Positions 26,490-39,072 of a DNA stretch of 64,000 bases are shown here, one piece after another. Numbering within the stretch: position 1 is the stretch's first letter; the number at the start of each line of letters is the position of its first letter. Position numbers and translations under genes: made by a program. Location: positions 97,777,001-97,841,000 of the forward strand of contig CM066729.1 of NCBI GenBank assembly GCA_033961575.1. The letters are read 5' to 3'. Source of the DNA: Aselliscus stoliczkanus. Lineage: Eukaryota; Chordata; Mammalia; Chiroptera; Hipposideridae. The notes beneath the pieces were generated by a model. That model worked only from the letters and a program-made list of their open reading frames with translations, was not told the origin of the DNA and did no database searches.

Positions 26490-26542
26490 GGGGCACAGTG
26501 GGACACAGTCTGAGAGAGAGGGAGAGAAATAAAAAGAAGGAG

Positions 26543-26544
<2 letters not shown>

Positions 26545-26588
<44 letters not shown>
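26545..26588. repeat. (GA)n microsatellite
   Basis: About 22 GA units within a longer purine-rich tract downstream of a SINE. Confidence 0.97.
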
Positions 26589-26591
<3 letters not shown>

Positions 26592-27017
26592 AGCTGTGGG
26601 GAGGGGGCGGTGTACTGGTATGATAAGGATTAAATTTGGACGAGTAGAGAAATATCTTTGCCTGAATGGAGAAGGCAAAAGAAAATGTTTCCTATATAGG
26701 GTATTTACAACTACTAGGATATTAAACAGAGAATAGGGTACTCAAACTTTTATTACTCTGCATATCATTGTTTATTAAGGGAAGGAATACATGAAATTGT
26801 CTTAGGTGTTTTTAAATTGATTCATGGAAGGCTGCATTTACTTAGCATAATCCAAAAGTGAAATGCTAGATTCTTTATTTAATTTCCATTTGCTAGAATG
26901 AAAACTGTTGAAAAACTAGTTTATTAATAAGAATAGAACCATGCTGGAAGGGTCATTTGAAAGTCATTTAATCTATTCCTCTGACTTTTAAATTACCTGA
27001 AGATCATTCATTGTATT

Positions 27018-27499
27018 AAAAGAGTTTCAGATGGGCCGGCCTAGTGGCGCATTGGTTGGGAGCTGGTTTGGGATGCCAGCAGCCTCAGTTCGAATCCCCC
27101 ATATGAGGGCCGGTGACACTGCCCTCTGCAGCTAACAACAGCTCCACCTGGAGCTGGGCTGCAAACCCTGGCGACGGTGTGGGCTGCAGCCCCTGCTGCA
27201 GTGGGCTGCTGTGGGCTACAGTGAGTGTCTGGCAGCCAGCCTGAGCAGCTGGCAACCAGCATGAGCTGCCAATAGCCGCAGTGAGCGGCCATCCAGAGGC
27301 CGGCGACCAATCTGCCTCATCCGTGAAGAGCGCAATGATGATATCAACATGGGCCAGTGAAGCAACATCCTCCGCAAGTAGACTGAAGAACAAAAAAGAA
27401 GACAGCAACTTGTCTGTTCCCCTTCCCTGATTCCCCAACTCTGTTCCCCTCCCTCAATTCCCCAATAAAATCTTTAAAAAAAAAGAAAAGAGTTTCAGA
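27018..27499 (+). mobile_element. Long SINE, plus strand, intact AATAAA, 14-bp TSD
   Basis: GGGCCGGCCTAGTGGCGCAT head, B box GTTCGAATCCCC (best of the long copies), tail CCCAATAAAATCTTT with AATAAA at 27464-27469. AAAAGAGTTTCAGA is duplicated at 27018-27031 and 27486-27499. Confidence 0.96.
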
Positions 27500-28349
27500 G
27501 CAAAAGATCTAGCCTCTGTCATCAATATCCTTCATATGCATCTACGTATGTTAACACAGAGTTAGAAGTTTAATTTACTGAAATCCTATGCTACCACATT
27601 GTCTTTATTTCATTGTGCATGCTAAGTGATAACAGAAAAGCAATGTTTTTATATATTTGAAGACTGTTATTAAGTGGGGCCTAATTTTTAATAAAGTATA
27701 TCTGATGTCTAATTTGGGTTTCTGGGTGTAATAAAACAGTGTCTAATCTCAGTCCCTTAGTATACAGGATGGAAATTGTAACTTCGGAGCATTTTAAGTT
27801 GTGTCATTTTGGATTGAAGTTTTAAAAGCCTGTGTGACATTTTACACTTGTCAAGAAAAATAAAAGTTTATCACCAAGTTATTTAGTATGCCTGAATGGG
27901 GACATTTTTAATCTAATTCAGTAAATGTTGGAATAAAACAGAATAAAAGCCAAAAGTTAAAAAGAAAGTGGGAAAGAACACCCTCCTTTAAAGGATTTAT
28001 AGTCTATCTCAATCTCTTCATCTCTATCACCCTGTATCTCTTTACTAGATAGTACTGTACTTGTAGATTGAGTCACCTTAAGTTACTCTTTTATCAGATT
28101 CTTATGCCAGTCAGACACGAGAAAATGGATCACCAGCCTGTGTTTGACAGAGGACACTGAGAGCATTTTGATCCTATAACTCATCACTTGTGAGAGCTTA
28201 CCCAAGTTACCACCCTTAGTTCTTCTAAAATGGAAATTTAGGACAGGTTGAAACTTTGTTGAATCTTTCTTAAGGGAATTCTTGGAAAATATGATTATAG
28301 TATATTTTCTTTTGGGACCATCTCTGGAAAGAAAGTAGCAATGAATCAA

Positions 28350-28806
28350 AATTCTACAGGAGTGGGGGCCAGTGGGGTGGCTCATTGGTTAAAGTTGGCT
28401 TGGGATACCAGCTCTGAGCAGCAGGGCACCGGTTTGGATCCCACATATGAGGGCCAGTGACACTTCCCTTTATAGCTAAGATGGTGAACAACAGCTCGAT
28501 TTGGAGCTGGGCTGCCATGAGTTGCTGGCGATAGCATAGGCTGCGGTGGGGCTGGCCGGCAGCAGGTTTGAGCTTTCTTCAGCTGCCGTGATTGGTTGTC
28601 CAATGGCCGGTGACTGATCTGCCTCAGCCAGGAAGAGTACAATGATCACAATACCAACATGGGCTAGTGAAGCGACGTCCTCCACAACTAGACTGAAGAA
28701 CAAATGGACAGCAACTTGTCTGTTCCCCTTCCCCGGTTCCCCAATACTGTTCCCCTCCCCGAATTCCCCAATAAAACCTTAAAAAAAAAAAATTCCACAG
28801 GGGTGG
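28350..28806 (+). mobile_element. Long SINE, plus strand, intact AATAAA
   Basis: GGGCCAGTGGGGTGGCTC head; tail CCCCAATAAAACCTTAAAA with AATAAA at 28770-28775 but TCTTT changed to CCTT. AATTCTACAGGAGTGG (28350-28365) and AATTCCACAGGGGTGG (28791-28806) differ at two positions. Confidence 0.92.
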
Positions 28807-28841
28807 AGAAATATTTTTATGTCTAGTGGGTTGAGACCAGG

Positions 28842-28956
28842 CTGTTGTCTTCAGTCTAGTTGTGAAGGGCACAACTCACAGCCCCATGTGGGAATTGAAC
28901 CGGCAACCTCAGTGTATGAGCCCACTCTCTAACCACCTGATGCAACCGGCAGCCCT
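28842..28956 (-). mobile_element. Diverged SINE-like element, minus strand
   Basis: GTCTTCAGTCTAGTTGTGAA, CCCATGTGGGAATTGAACCG and a reversed head ending CAACCGGCAGCCC resemble units of the composite element at 9.3-9.7 kb. No duplication seen. Confidence 0.6.
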
Positions 28957-29109
28957 GAGTTTGTATTGTTTTATATAATGGGTTCTCTTAACCCTGTATG
29001 ATGGCTCTTCTCCATAGAATACATTGTGGAAACTCTTCCTAGTTATAGTTAATTCAGTCATTAAATTAAAACAATTTTGTTGCCAACAAACTCAATACAT
29101 TTTCATTTA

Positions 29110-29235
29110 GCATAGTTTTAATGACCTTAAGTGAATTTACTTATTAACCTCTCTAACTTTCAGCTCCTTCACCTGTAACATGGGGATATTGATTCTATTT
29201 ACCTTACAGAGGTTTGGGGAGGAATAACTAAATCG

Positions 29236-29236
<1 letters not shown>
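29110..29236 (+). repeat. MIR fragment, sense
   Basis: TTAACCTCTCTAACTTTCAG, CTCCTTCACCTGTAACATGG and CCTTACAGAGGTTTGGGGAG follow MIR. It runs into a CA microsatellite. Confidence 0.7.

Positions 29237-29284
<48 letters not shown>
29237..29284. repeat. (CA)n microsatellite
   Basis: About 24 CA units immediately after a MIR relic. Confidence 0.98.
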
Positions 29285-29288
<4 letters not shown>

Positions 29289-30412
29289 TTAGAGCTGTGC
29301 CTAGCCAACAGAGCACTGTTGTAAAATGGCCGCTGTTGCATACAAGGTTTACTCCTTCCATCTGTAGGACCCCAAAGCATGTATCTCTTCTTTTCAAGAA
29401 GGTGATGGCTGACACACTAATGCCATATGTGGTTACATTTTGAATGAGCTTTCTGTTCCAGAATTAGTCATCTTCTCATACACAATTGGATTTAAAATCC
29501 ACATACCTATTTGGGAAATGATAGGCATTCTTTATATATCAGTACATGGTATGTATTTTGATAAATACATTTTTGAGTGTTTACGGCTATTATTGGCATA
29601 GTTAGCATTCAAACAGTGTATTGTGGTCTTTCTTAAAATATATTGCAGTGAATTAGTTCTATGAACTGTTAAAATTAATTTGGATGTATATCTATAAGCA
29701 AACTTTTAAACATATTTTTTCTATAAAACTTGAGACCTTTTGAAATATCAGTAAATAATATGAAACTTAAGCTGGGGTTTCTAAATTATTGTGATTCTCA
29801 CACTTTTATGAACTGTTTTCTCTGAAATATTTGGATAAATGTTAATATTTTGTATTAGTAGATGTTCATACAATTTCACAAGTGTCTGCGTCAGGCTCAG
29901 GTGTTTTCATTTTGTCTTCCAGGAATGCTATATTCTCTTACATCAGGGTGTTGGAGTCTATAATTCAATCCATTCAAGATTCCAAACACAGGCAATTCAA
30001 ATATAGCGCTTTACAACCTTGCAAAGAGGTGTGACTTTGTCCCTCTTTCTCACTCATATCCTATTACTGTTAATAGTCTTGACCTCAGCTTTCTAAACTT
30101 TGCTTTCTATAATGGGTATAATTTACCTCTTGCAAGAGATTTGACATAGTTTACCTTCATTGTGAAATATTCTGTCTCAGAATTTCATGGCACACAGCCA
30201 GATCTAGATTGCATCTTGCTGCATGTAACCAAATCAGGCAATTCAACCAAATAAGTTGAAATTTAATTCTGGTGAAGGCTGTACAAGAAAAGTATGGTGA
30301 CTACAAGAAGCTATCAAGAATTCAGGTCCCTTCTATTTTCTGCTCTGCCAACCTGAGTATGTGACTGTGCACTTAGTATCATCTTTCTGTGCTGTACTCA
30401 AAGGATGGATAT

Positions 30413-30850
30413 AAAAAATCAGCAGGTTCGGCTGAGTGGCGCATTGGTTAAGAACTGGCTTGGGACGCCAGCGGCTCTGGTTCAGATCCCACATATGAGG
30501 GCCAGTGACACTACCCTCTACAGCTAACAACAGCTCCACCTGGAGCTGGGCTGCGAGCCCCCTGCGACTATGTAGGCTGCAGCCCCTGCTGCAGTGGGCT
30601 GCCATAGGCTACAGTGAGTAGCCGGCAGCCAGCGTGAGCTGCCAGTAGCCTCGGTGAGCCACCATCCAGAGGCTGGCAAGTGATGTGCCTCATCTGAGAA
30701 GAGCGCAATGACAATACCAACATGGGTCAGTGAAGCAATGTCCTCCACAACTAGACTGAAGAACAAAAAGACAGCAACTTGTCTGTTCCCCTTCCCCGAT
30801 TCCCCTACGCTGTTCCCCTCCCCCAATTCCCCAATTAAAAAAATCAGCAG
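30413..30850 (+). mobile_element. Long SINE, plus strand, 13-bp TSD
   Basis: TTCGGCTGAGTGGCGCATTG head; tail CCCCAATTAAAAAAAT, where AATAAA is disrupted. AAAAAATCAGCAG is duplicated at 30413-30425 and 30838-30850. Confidence 0.94.
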
Positions 30851-31179
30851 CCTACTTTTTTAAAAAAATCAGGTAAAGTCTAAATTTCCTGGAAGTCCCA
30901 CCCAGTAGAATTCTATTACAATTCATTGGCAAGAACTATGTTTCATGGCCACTCTTGGTTTCAAAGGTATTTGGAAAGATACAGTTTTACCGGTTCCATT
31001 TCTTCTCCCAACAAAATTTGATTTTATTGATAGGAAGAATAGAGAATGGATATTTCATAGATGCTAGCAAGGTTTACCACATATATGATATTGCTTTTCT
31101 TCTTATTTACCTGGCTGAGCCTTTCTTGGCCTATCACTGACATGTTCAAGTTCTCTTTTTGCTCTGTAGCCTTCCCTGG

Positions 31180-31950
31180 ACCACACCTACCTCCCTAGAT
31201 TCAGTTACCAGTGTTGCCCTGATTTGCACCTGGTTCTCTTACCTCTACTCTAGAGCTCTACTCTCCAGCTGAAATGTCCAAAATGAGACTTACCATCTTC
31301 CTTTCCATCCCTGCCTTCCCTCTGCTGTCTTCTAACTGTGAAAGTGGTGCCACCATCTATATCTCTTTCTACACCAGAAGCCTGACATTGATATTTTCAT
31401 CCTTTCTTTCCATCCATTCACATCACTTCATTATCAGGTGTGGCTGATGATTTTTTTCTGAATAGCTTTAGAATTTTTCCACTTGTCCCCGTCCTCCTTG
31501 CTAGTCTTCTAACTAGTATCATCTGGATAACTGTAGTGCACCTTTATGTGTAAAAATCTGATCTGTCTCTCTTGATGGCCCACTTATTGATTCTTAATTG
31601 CTCGGAAGTCTAAACTCTTTAAAATGACTTGTTGAGGATCTGTGGGATCCTGGCCTTCTGGCCTACAACTCACATTCTCCAATCCCCATCCCTTAGAGCC
31701 TTAGAGCTGGCAAAACTGTTTAACTGTTACTTCACAGCTCCGCCGAACCATCAGTTCCTTGAAGTCTCCTTTTCTGTATATCTCACTCCTCCCCTAATGA
31801 CAAGTCAAGGTTAACCTTGCCCATACCGCTCTGTATTCCTTTTTCATAGTATGTAATTCCTGTATTATAATTAGTTTACTTGTCTGTGTTTTCCCACTTC
31901 ATTCTAAATAAACACTGCTGTGGAACTTGTAGTACCTAGCAGAAATTACA
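31180..31950 (+). repeat. L2 LINE fragment, sense (probable)
   Basis: CTCCAGCTGAAATGTCCAAA, GTGGTGCCACCATCTATATC, TCCTTGCTAGTCTTCTAACT and CTTAGAGCCTTAGAGCTGGC track the L2 ORF2 C-terminal region through to TCTAAATAAACACTG. No intact frame. Confidence 0.5.
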
Positions 31951-32846
31951 AAGGTATGTTATTACTGAATCTCTGCCTCTAAAAGGGATCCCCTCCAGCC
32001 AACAGAAATGTGAAAAAAAAAAGTGTTTTCTTTATATTAGAAGGTGCTGTTGTACAATTTGGCATTTTGCTTTCCCAGTAGAAATGAGTGATTGTACAGA
32101 TTATCTGTGATTTTGTGCCTAGTCTGTTTTATGCCTTATTTTTCTTTTTCCTATTTAGAAAAATATTTTTTTTTCTTGAGTCAACTCTAATGAGAAGTTA
32201 AGTCTATGCATCATCTCAGATAGTCTTTCTGAAAATAGCTTCAAGTACAGCATTATCTTATTTAACACTGTATTCTGATCATTAGCTCACACTATAAAAT
32301 TTAATATACTTTAAATAAAATTAAATTAAGCTTTATACTTTATACTAAAAAGCAAATAGTATGCATGGATATTCAAAAAGAAATATTTATGGATATACAT
32401 CAATAGAAATAAGCATCATTTTTTTCCCCCCTACATTGTTAGATAACCGAAGTGGAACAAACTTCTCATAAACAATTATACTTAAATGTGTAGTGTAAAA
32501 GTGTATCCGAATGTTTGTTTTAATAATCTAACATACCTTGCTTGAACACAAATCAAAGGCATGACCACATAACATCCTCACAAAAAATTGTGAATTCATA
32601 GTTTCCTCTTATAATGTTAAACTTAAAAATTAATAGAATACAAAGCTTTGCTATAGAGTTTTAATATGAATGTTTTAAATATAGGTATAAAATAAACATT
32701 TATGTATCTAAAATCATAAATATTTGAATATGTAAGAACACTTACTGTTTTTACTTGAAGTAAGACATGAAACCCCGACACTGGAAGGGCATAATCCTTG
32801 TTATGATAACTACTTTATTTGTAGGCTACAACAGCTAAGGCTGCAT

Positions 32847-32877
32847 GTGCGCGCGCGCGCACACACACACACACACA
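32847..32877. repeat. (GC)n(AC)n alternating purine-pyrimidine tract
   Basis: GTGCGCGCGCGCGC passes directly into ACACACACAC, a Z-DNA-prone arrangement. Confidence 0.95.
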
Positions 32878-33398
32878 AATTGGGGAAATATTTTTATGTG
32901 CTGTATGGATTCAGTTACAGCTTTTTTTTTTTAATGTTTTAAAGAATGTCAGTATCAAATTTTCTTTAGATTTTTAAAGTAGGGTTCAAACATTTGATTT
33001 ATTCATGGAATTTTGGATAGGGAAAATATGAACAATGGAAATCCCCTTCCTCTACTCTTGCCCTGAAATGCTGCCATTACTGTCATAATTAGGTCAAAGT
33101 TATGGATTATTTTTTCTTATAAATAATTTATACTTAAGTTTGCCTTCATTCTTTAAAGTGGCAATGCATGATATTGATTTGATATAATTGTACCTTTGAT
33201 TAATATTTAATTTGAAATTATTTTATAGATTCAAATTTAGATGTAACTTACATTTCAGGATGCTAAGAATATATAAGAAAACTTTAGTATACATGTCTTT
33301 ATAATCAGTCATTGTTTTATTATTCAAAAGCACAATTTCTTCAGATCCATAAAGTAATATTTTATAATGTATAGCATATATACATATATTAATATATA

Positions 33399-33639
33399 CA
33401 GAGGGTGCCAAAAAAAAGTATACACATTTTAAGAAAGGAAAAAACTGTATTAAAATTGTAATAATATATACCGATAACAAAAGATGAATAAGATGAATAC
33501 AAATCACGTTTGGCTTCTGTACTTACCAGAGGTGCTCAAAGTAGTTACCATCAACGTCCAGACACTTCTGATTACAGTGAACTATTGCTTGCACAACATT
33601 GACCAAAGTGTCCACTTGTATACATTTTTTTGGCACCCC

Positions 33640-33642
<3 letters not shown>
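33399..33642 (-). mobile_element. Mariner-derived element with transposase C-terminal remnant
   Basis: Left inverted repeat CAGAGGGTGCCAAAAAAAAG next to TA; right end TATACATTTTTTTGGCACCC. On the minus strand the interior reads CNQKCLDVDGNYFEHLW then stop, resembling the C-terminus of mariner-family transposases. Too short to be autonomous. The right border merges into a TG microsatellite. Confidence 0.8.

Positions 33643-33685
<43 letters not shown>
33642..33685. repeat. (TG)n microsatellite at the end of the mariner element
   Basis: About 21 TG units grow directly from the element's terminal CAG/TG, followed by an AT-rich tract. Confidence 0.97.
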
Positions 33686-33688
<3 letters not shown>

Positions 33689-33815
33689 AATATATATAAT
33701 ATATATATTGCATATATATGTTTTATTTTTTGGCTCAATGACAGAATTGATTAAAATTTGGAATACTCCCCCAAGGTAGTTCAGGTAATATCCCTATAAT
33801 GTTATGTACAAAACA

Positions 33816-34303
33816 TGTAACTCTTTTTTTTTTTAATTGGGGAATTGGGGGAGGGGAACAGCATTGGGGAACCGGGGAAGGAGAACAGACAAGTTGCTGT
33901 CGTTTTGTTCTTCAGTCTAGTTGTGGAGGACATTGCTTCACTGGCCCATGTTGGTATCATCCTTGCGCTCTTCTCGGGTGAGGCAGATCGGTCGCTGGCC
34001 TCTGGATGGCCACTCACAGCGGCTCTTGGCAGCTCACACTGGCTGCCAGCCGCTCACACTGGCTGCCAGCCGCTCACACTGGCTGCTCGCTACTCACTAT
34101 AGCCTGTGGTAGCCCATTGCAGCAGGGGCTGCAGCTATGCCTTCCCGGGGACTCACAGCAGCTCCGCTCCAGGGGTAGCTGTTGTTCACCATCTTAGCTG
34201 TAGAGGGCAGTGTCACTGGTCCTCATATGTGGGACCCGAACTGGGGCCGCTGGCATCCCTAGCCAGCTGTTAACCAATGCGCCACTCGGCCAGCCTGTAA
34301 CTC
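33816..34303 (-). mobile_element. Long SINE, minus strand, with internal 20-bp repeats
   Basis: TTGGGGAATTGGGGGAGGGG to CACTCGGCCAGCC. TGTAACTC is duplicated at 33816-33823 and 34296-34303. The body holds GCTCACACTGGCTGCCAGCC at 34032 and 34052 plus a partial third unit at 34072. Confidence 0.94.
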
Positions 34304-34840
34304 GTTTTTTTAAGTGTAATATTTGCCAGTCTGAAAATACAGGCCATTAATTGGACAGATCAGATCCCTGCTTTATAGCACTATTTCCATTCCTTCGATC
34401 AGATATCTCAGGAATCTGGTCAGTCAGTTCATGATGAAAGCTGTTGAGCAACTGATGCTCATGCAGGTCAAGGGCAAAGGACCTAGAGTTGACAATCCAG
34501 GAGGTGCCTTGAGAGAGAAGTAACTACTTCTGGAACAAGGGGCACTGTCTTTATCCCAATCCCATTATGTTCTCTCCCCTAATAGGCTTTTGATTTTATA
34601 CAAGGGAAAAGTTTACCTTAGAGTAGAGCGACATACCTCACAAGGCTTATTCTCGGCGTCAGCTTAATTCTCTGGAACCTGTCCAGTAGTAGTAACCTAC
34701 AATTCTGTAGGTGGTGGTGGGGGAATCATAGTTCTTATCATTTGGAAGTAAATGACTTACAAACAACCAAAACTAAACAAAAATAAAACAGGGCTGGGAT
34801 CACTCAAATGACAAAATCTAATCGTGTATCACTGATTTCC

Positions 34841-34960
34841 CTCCCTGAAATGTCAGCTCCATGAGGAGAAGGACCTTGTCACTCTTGATCACTGCTGATC
34901 TAAAACAATGCCTGGCACACACAAAAAAGTCTCCAAAATATTTGCTGAATAAATGTTCTG
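34841..34960 (+). repeat. L2 3' end, sense
   Basis: AATGTCAGCTCCATGAGGAG, AACAATGCCTGGCACACAC and TTTGCTGAATAAATG are L2 3' landmarks. Confidence 0.7.
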
Positions 34961-35334
34961 TAAGTTTAACACTTGAAATTGATTTCTGGGATTTTCCTAA
35001 GGACCTGATAATGCCTCTTAACCTCTGTGAGTTCATTTCCTCCTTATCTACAAATAGGCAATGCTGTTTGCTATCTTACATAATTTATAATAATTACATA
35101 ATTGGTTGCTATTGGAAAGTAATTTGGAATGGTCAGAGATAGGCATTGTACAGATAAGAGGTGGTTATCTTTATTAAGTAATTAATGACATCTTAGTATC
35201 TGAAAGTAGTTCTATAAAAATAAAGAAATAGAGGAGAGAAAGGAAAAAGGAGATGGAGAAAGCTTTAAATGTAATTAGTTCCAATGGCCATGTTTAAGAT
35301 TTTTCTTTTGTGCTTTTCTATGATCTTTTCTTTA

Positions 35335-35430
35335 AAATTAATACATGGCCCCGGTTTGGTTCCACATGTGAGGGCCAGTGACACTGCCCTCAAAAAATAA
35401 AATAAAATAAAATAAAATTAAATTAATACA
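35335..35430 (+). mobile_element. 5'-truncated short SINE abutting a MITE
   Basis: Only the 3' part of the short SINE remains (CCGGTTTGGTTCCACATGTG ... ACTGCCCTC) with an (AAAAT)n tail. AAATTAATACA at 35335-35345 and 35420-35430 is the duplication, and its right copy includes the first two bases of the adjacent MITE. Confidence 0.85.
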
Positions 35431-35583
35431 GTAAAACCTTGGATTGCGAATAACTTGATTTGCGAGTGTTCCACAAGACAAGCAAACATTTCTAATACAT
35501 TTTAGCATGGTAAATCAACACGTCTTGCAACACAAGTAGTTTGTTTCTGGAAAGAATTACGCTTGCAAACCAAGGTATTACTG
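35429..35583. mobile_element. TA-flanked 155-bp MITE (Tc1/mariner type)
   Basis: Left end CAGTAAAACCTTGGATTGCG and right end TTGCAAACCAAGGTATTACTG are imperfect inverted repeats, flanked by TA at 35427-35428 and 35584-35585. No coding capacity; family name not assigned. Confidence 0.8.
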
Positions 35584-36348
35584 TACTTTTCATGAGAATT
35601 TGTGTATTTTTGTTGATGTTTTTTCTGGTTTCTATTAGCCTGGTGATATGGGCTAGCATGTCCAGGGCAAGTTGGTGAATAAGTGTAGGTCATGTTCATA
35701 TGTGGCAGCGATGAAGTCAGCTTCCAGAAGGTTCATTTCTCTATGATTTTCCCACACATTTCTGTTTGGTGATGTACGGGTAGGGGATCCATTCTTCAAG
35801 AAATTATATTTTAGTCTTTATTTTTAAAGATGCTTTAGTCTTAGTTTTGGATTATATTGTCACAGCATTTATTCTGTTGACTAGTCTTACACGTCCTCCA
35901 TCCCACAGAAACCTAGGTGGTCTTTTATATATTTAATTCATTAGATAGTATTGGGTTTTTTTTCCTGCGTTTTTGTATGTGCTGTGTTTTCCCTTTACAT
36001 AATAGTTGTTTAAGAAATTTACTTGTTCATGTCAGATTTTGTTCCTTGTTTAAAAGTGTGTCAGTGAACTGTTACAAAATTGCATGCAAACGTACCCATT
36101 TGTATTCTGCCACTTATAATCTTTTTTCTTTTTATAATTGTTACCTTCCTAAAATTCTGACTTTTTCAGAGGTGGACTTAATTTGAGAACAAAATCATAT
36201 TAGTTCAGAGACACTCCATTTGGGATGTTTGTTGTACTACAGAGAATCCCGTATTGCACTGGGTATTTACACAAAACTGTTCATATATCTGACATAAGGG
36301 GCTAATTAAACTGCTTAAGTTCATTCCTGGCTGTTTGCAAGCTTTTTA

Positions 36349-36352
<4 letters not shown>

Positions 36353-36398
<46 letters not shown>
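36353..36398. repeat. (GA)n microsatellite
   Basis: About 23 uninterrupted GA units. Confidence 0.98.
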
Positions 36399-36401
<3 letters not shown>

Positions 36402-36689
36402 TTAGGTATGGAAATCGTATTTATCTGGGACAACACCACTGAAATTCTGATCAGATCCAAATGAAGAACACTGAGTTTTAATATTCAAGCTAAAATAATT
36501 AATTTATTTCTATTTTCTATTTAATTCAATGTGATAAAATAGCCTTTAGTAAAACTTCCTAATAAAACACAATCTAAGTTTTTTGTTGTTTTATTTTTTA
36601 AAATGTTTTTGAATCTAAGTTTTTTAAAGTTGAGGAAGATGTTGAGGTGGGATGCCATGTTAATTGTAATAATAACCAATATTATAATT

Positions 36690-36850
36690 CTGAGTATTTA
36701 CTATGTGTCAGACACTGGTTTACATTTATTAATTTAGTTAATCCCCAAAAAACTAAATGAAATAGGTATTATTATTATCCTCACTTTCAGATGATGAAAT
36801 TGAGGCCCAGATATGTAAAATAATTTAGCCCATGCTCATTAATCCCCGTT
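36690..36850 (-). repeat. MIR fragment, antisense
   Basis: ATTTACTATGTGTCAGACAC, a TATTATTATTATCCTCA stretch and GATGAAATTGAGGCCCAGA are reversed MIR. Confidence 0.75.
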
Positions 36851-38161
36851 TTGATTTTCACACTTATCGAGACTCCTGAATCATGGGGCATTCTTAATCT
36901 CAAAAGAAAGTTAGAGCACATTCATTTTTTACAGGAGACAAGTTACCTTCTCAAATTTTTTTGATACATTTGATACAAATTGATACATTTTATTTCTCGA
37001 TAAAGTAGCTGTTAATATGGTAATCAATATGTTCTAAATTATACAATTTTTAATTTGTATTCCTAATCTGCACTCAATCATAGACAAGAACCAGTAAATA
37101 TTAACATTATTTTACTTGCGATATCTTTTCACACATGAACATCTTACATTTTTATCCTGCCATAGTCAGTTGGTTCAAGACTTACACATTTTTCATTAAG
37201 GATTGAGCTGTGCTTTAATATCTGTGCATTATTGACACATCATATTATCACAGGATTAGAATACTCAAAAAATAAACTCCCCTGCCTCCAAATTTAAGAT
37301 GGGCTGAAAGAAGGAGGTAAATTGATAGTGATAGTTGGTTATTGTTTCGTCGTTTTTGCCTTTATCATTCATTAATAACGCCTAAGAAATTTAAACTATA
37401 TTAACTTAAACTTTTTTCAATTTATTCTGTGATATAAAGACAGAGTGGCTTTGAGTAAAGAAACCATTTTGAATATGACCCCTTAAAAGAACATAACTGG
37501 TATGTCCAGGAGAGATCAATACATGCGATCTTCTGACATGACACAGGTAATCTTTTAAAGCCTAGATATTGACAAGGCAATTCACTAAGTAAATAGCTGG
37601 GAAGCAGGAAATCTTCAGTTGGCTTCCATCATGAACACACAATTTCCCTTTTTCTTGTGACATGTTCACCTTTCTGTTAGGGCAATCTACTTTGATTAGG
37701 CTTAACTTACACTTGTTTTGTGTTGTCAAAGTCAATACTTAATTCTTCAACTAAAAAAAACCCAAAAAACAAATTGAGTTACTCATCTCTGGCTAGAAAG
37801 TGTTGTGATGTGAATGAAAGTCCCAGGATTTCATTCTGGCCTTGAACAATCTTACCTAGAAGATGTGTGAATTTCTATATTTAGAAGATCCACTAAACCT
37901 CCCTATCGGAGGACTTGGCTGTTTGAAACTCGTAACCATGATCTCCTGAGGGTCAGATGTGATAACCACTGAGACCATCAAACACAAATTGGTAGTATTG
38001 AATGACATGTATGTCTGGGGACAGTAGTTAGAATTCACATGGATAGGGTAGTTTTATAGATAACATGTTGTCAGTATATCACTGCCCTTTTAACTAAAAT
38101 TGTCAAGTTTTACTAAACATATGAAAAATCATGTCAATGTGGTGATGTTCCTTTGTTCCAG

Positions 38162-38284
38162 GAAGAACCACAAGAAACAATCATTAAATTGGTTGCAGAA
38201 ACATGTGGCAGAGAATTAGGTAAACACCCCCAGATTAGGACAATTGCCAGATGTCTTATGTTTTCCTATCAGAATGTTTTACAG
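38162..38284 (+). other. Possible pseudoexon: open 123-bp block with splice-like ends
   Basis: A CTTTGTTCCAG acceptor-like site precedes 41 open codons starting EEPQETIIKLVAETCG, followed by a CAG/GTAGGC donor-like site. The frame is phase 0, whereas the ROBO1 intron is phase 1, so inclusion would read a TAA within about nine codons. No domain is recognised and chance is a fair explanation. Confidence 0.15.
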
Positions 38285-38992
38285 GTAGGCTATCAGTATC
38301 CATGAGCATTCCTTTCTACATAAGATTTCCTAAAAGTGTGAAAAATGTATGTGGGGCATTGTACTCTACTTTACAGGTATACTTTCTGGCACCTTAGAAG
38401 GTAGCTGAGAAGACTAATAACAATCAGTGTACCAGTCTGAACTCAAAAAGTTCAAGAAAGGAAGCCAAAATCTAACGGAGCCAATGTTTTATTTGTTTTG
38501 GCTGACTGACTGCAGACTACTTGGTGATTCTTTTATACCCTGAAGAGTAAGCAAACACTGAGTTAGGAAAGATTGCTGCAAATTAACATGAAACAAAATC
38601 CAAAAATTGCCAAATACAGGATAATGATTCATCTTTAATTGTTAAAAGCATCAACTAGTTCTCTAAAATTTATAACTAATTTTAGTTCTCTAAATTGAAG
38701 AAAAGGTACTATTTTTCCATGTTAGAACTTTTTCTGGTTGATAACTTTTCCAAGCCAAGCTTTTATCATGGTTGGTTTTCATACATTTCTCTTAATCACA
38801 TTTAATACTCTGTCTTTTTTATAGACTATCGATATTCCAAACTATTTACATAGTTCTATCATTTTGCAAAATGGAGTTTTTGTTCTTATTTCTTTTCCAT
38901 TTATAGATGTAAATGTCATGAAAACATTTTAACCTTATGTCATAGAAGAAGGAATAAATTAGAATAATTTTACAATGTTTCCACAAATGGTT

Positions 38993-38994
<2 letters not shown>

Positions 38995-39070
<76 letters not shown>
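38995..39070. repeat. Compound (CT)n(AT)n microsatellite
   Basis: About 18 CT units pass directly into about 20 AT units. Confidence 0.98.

Positions 39071-39072
<2 letters not shown>

Noticed and set aside
26460..26678. Ser-Leu repeat open frame on the minus strand
   Set aside because: Produced by the GA microsatellite.
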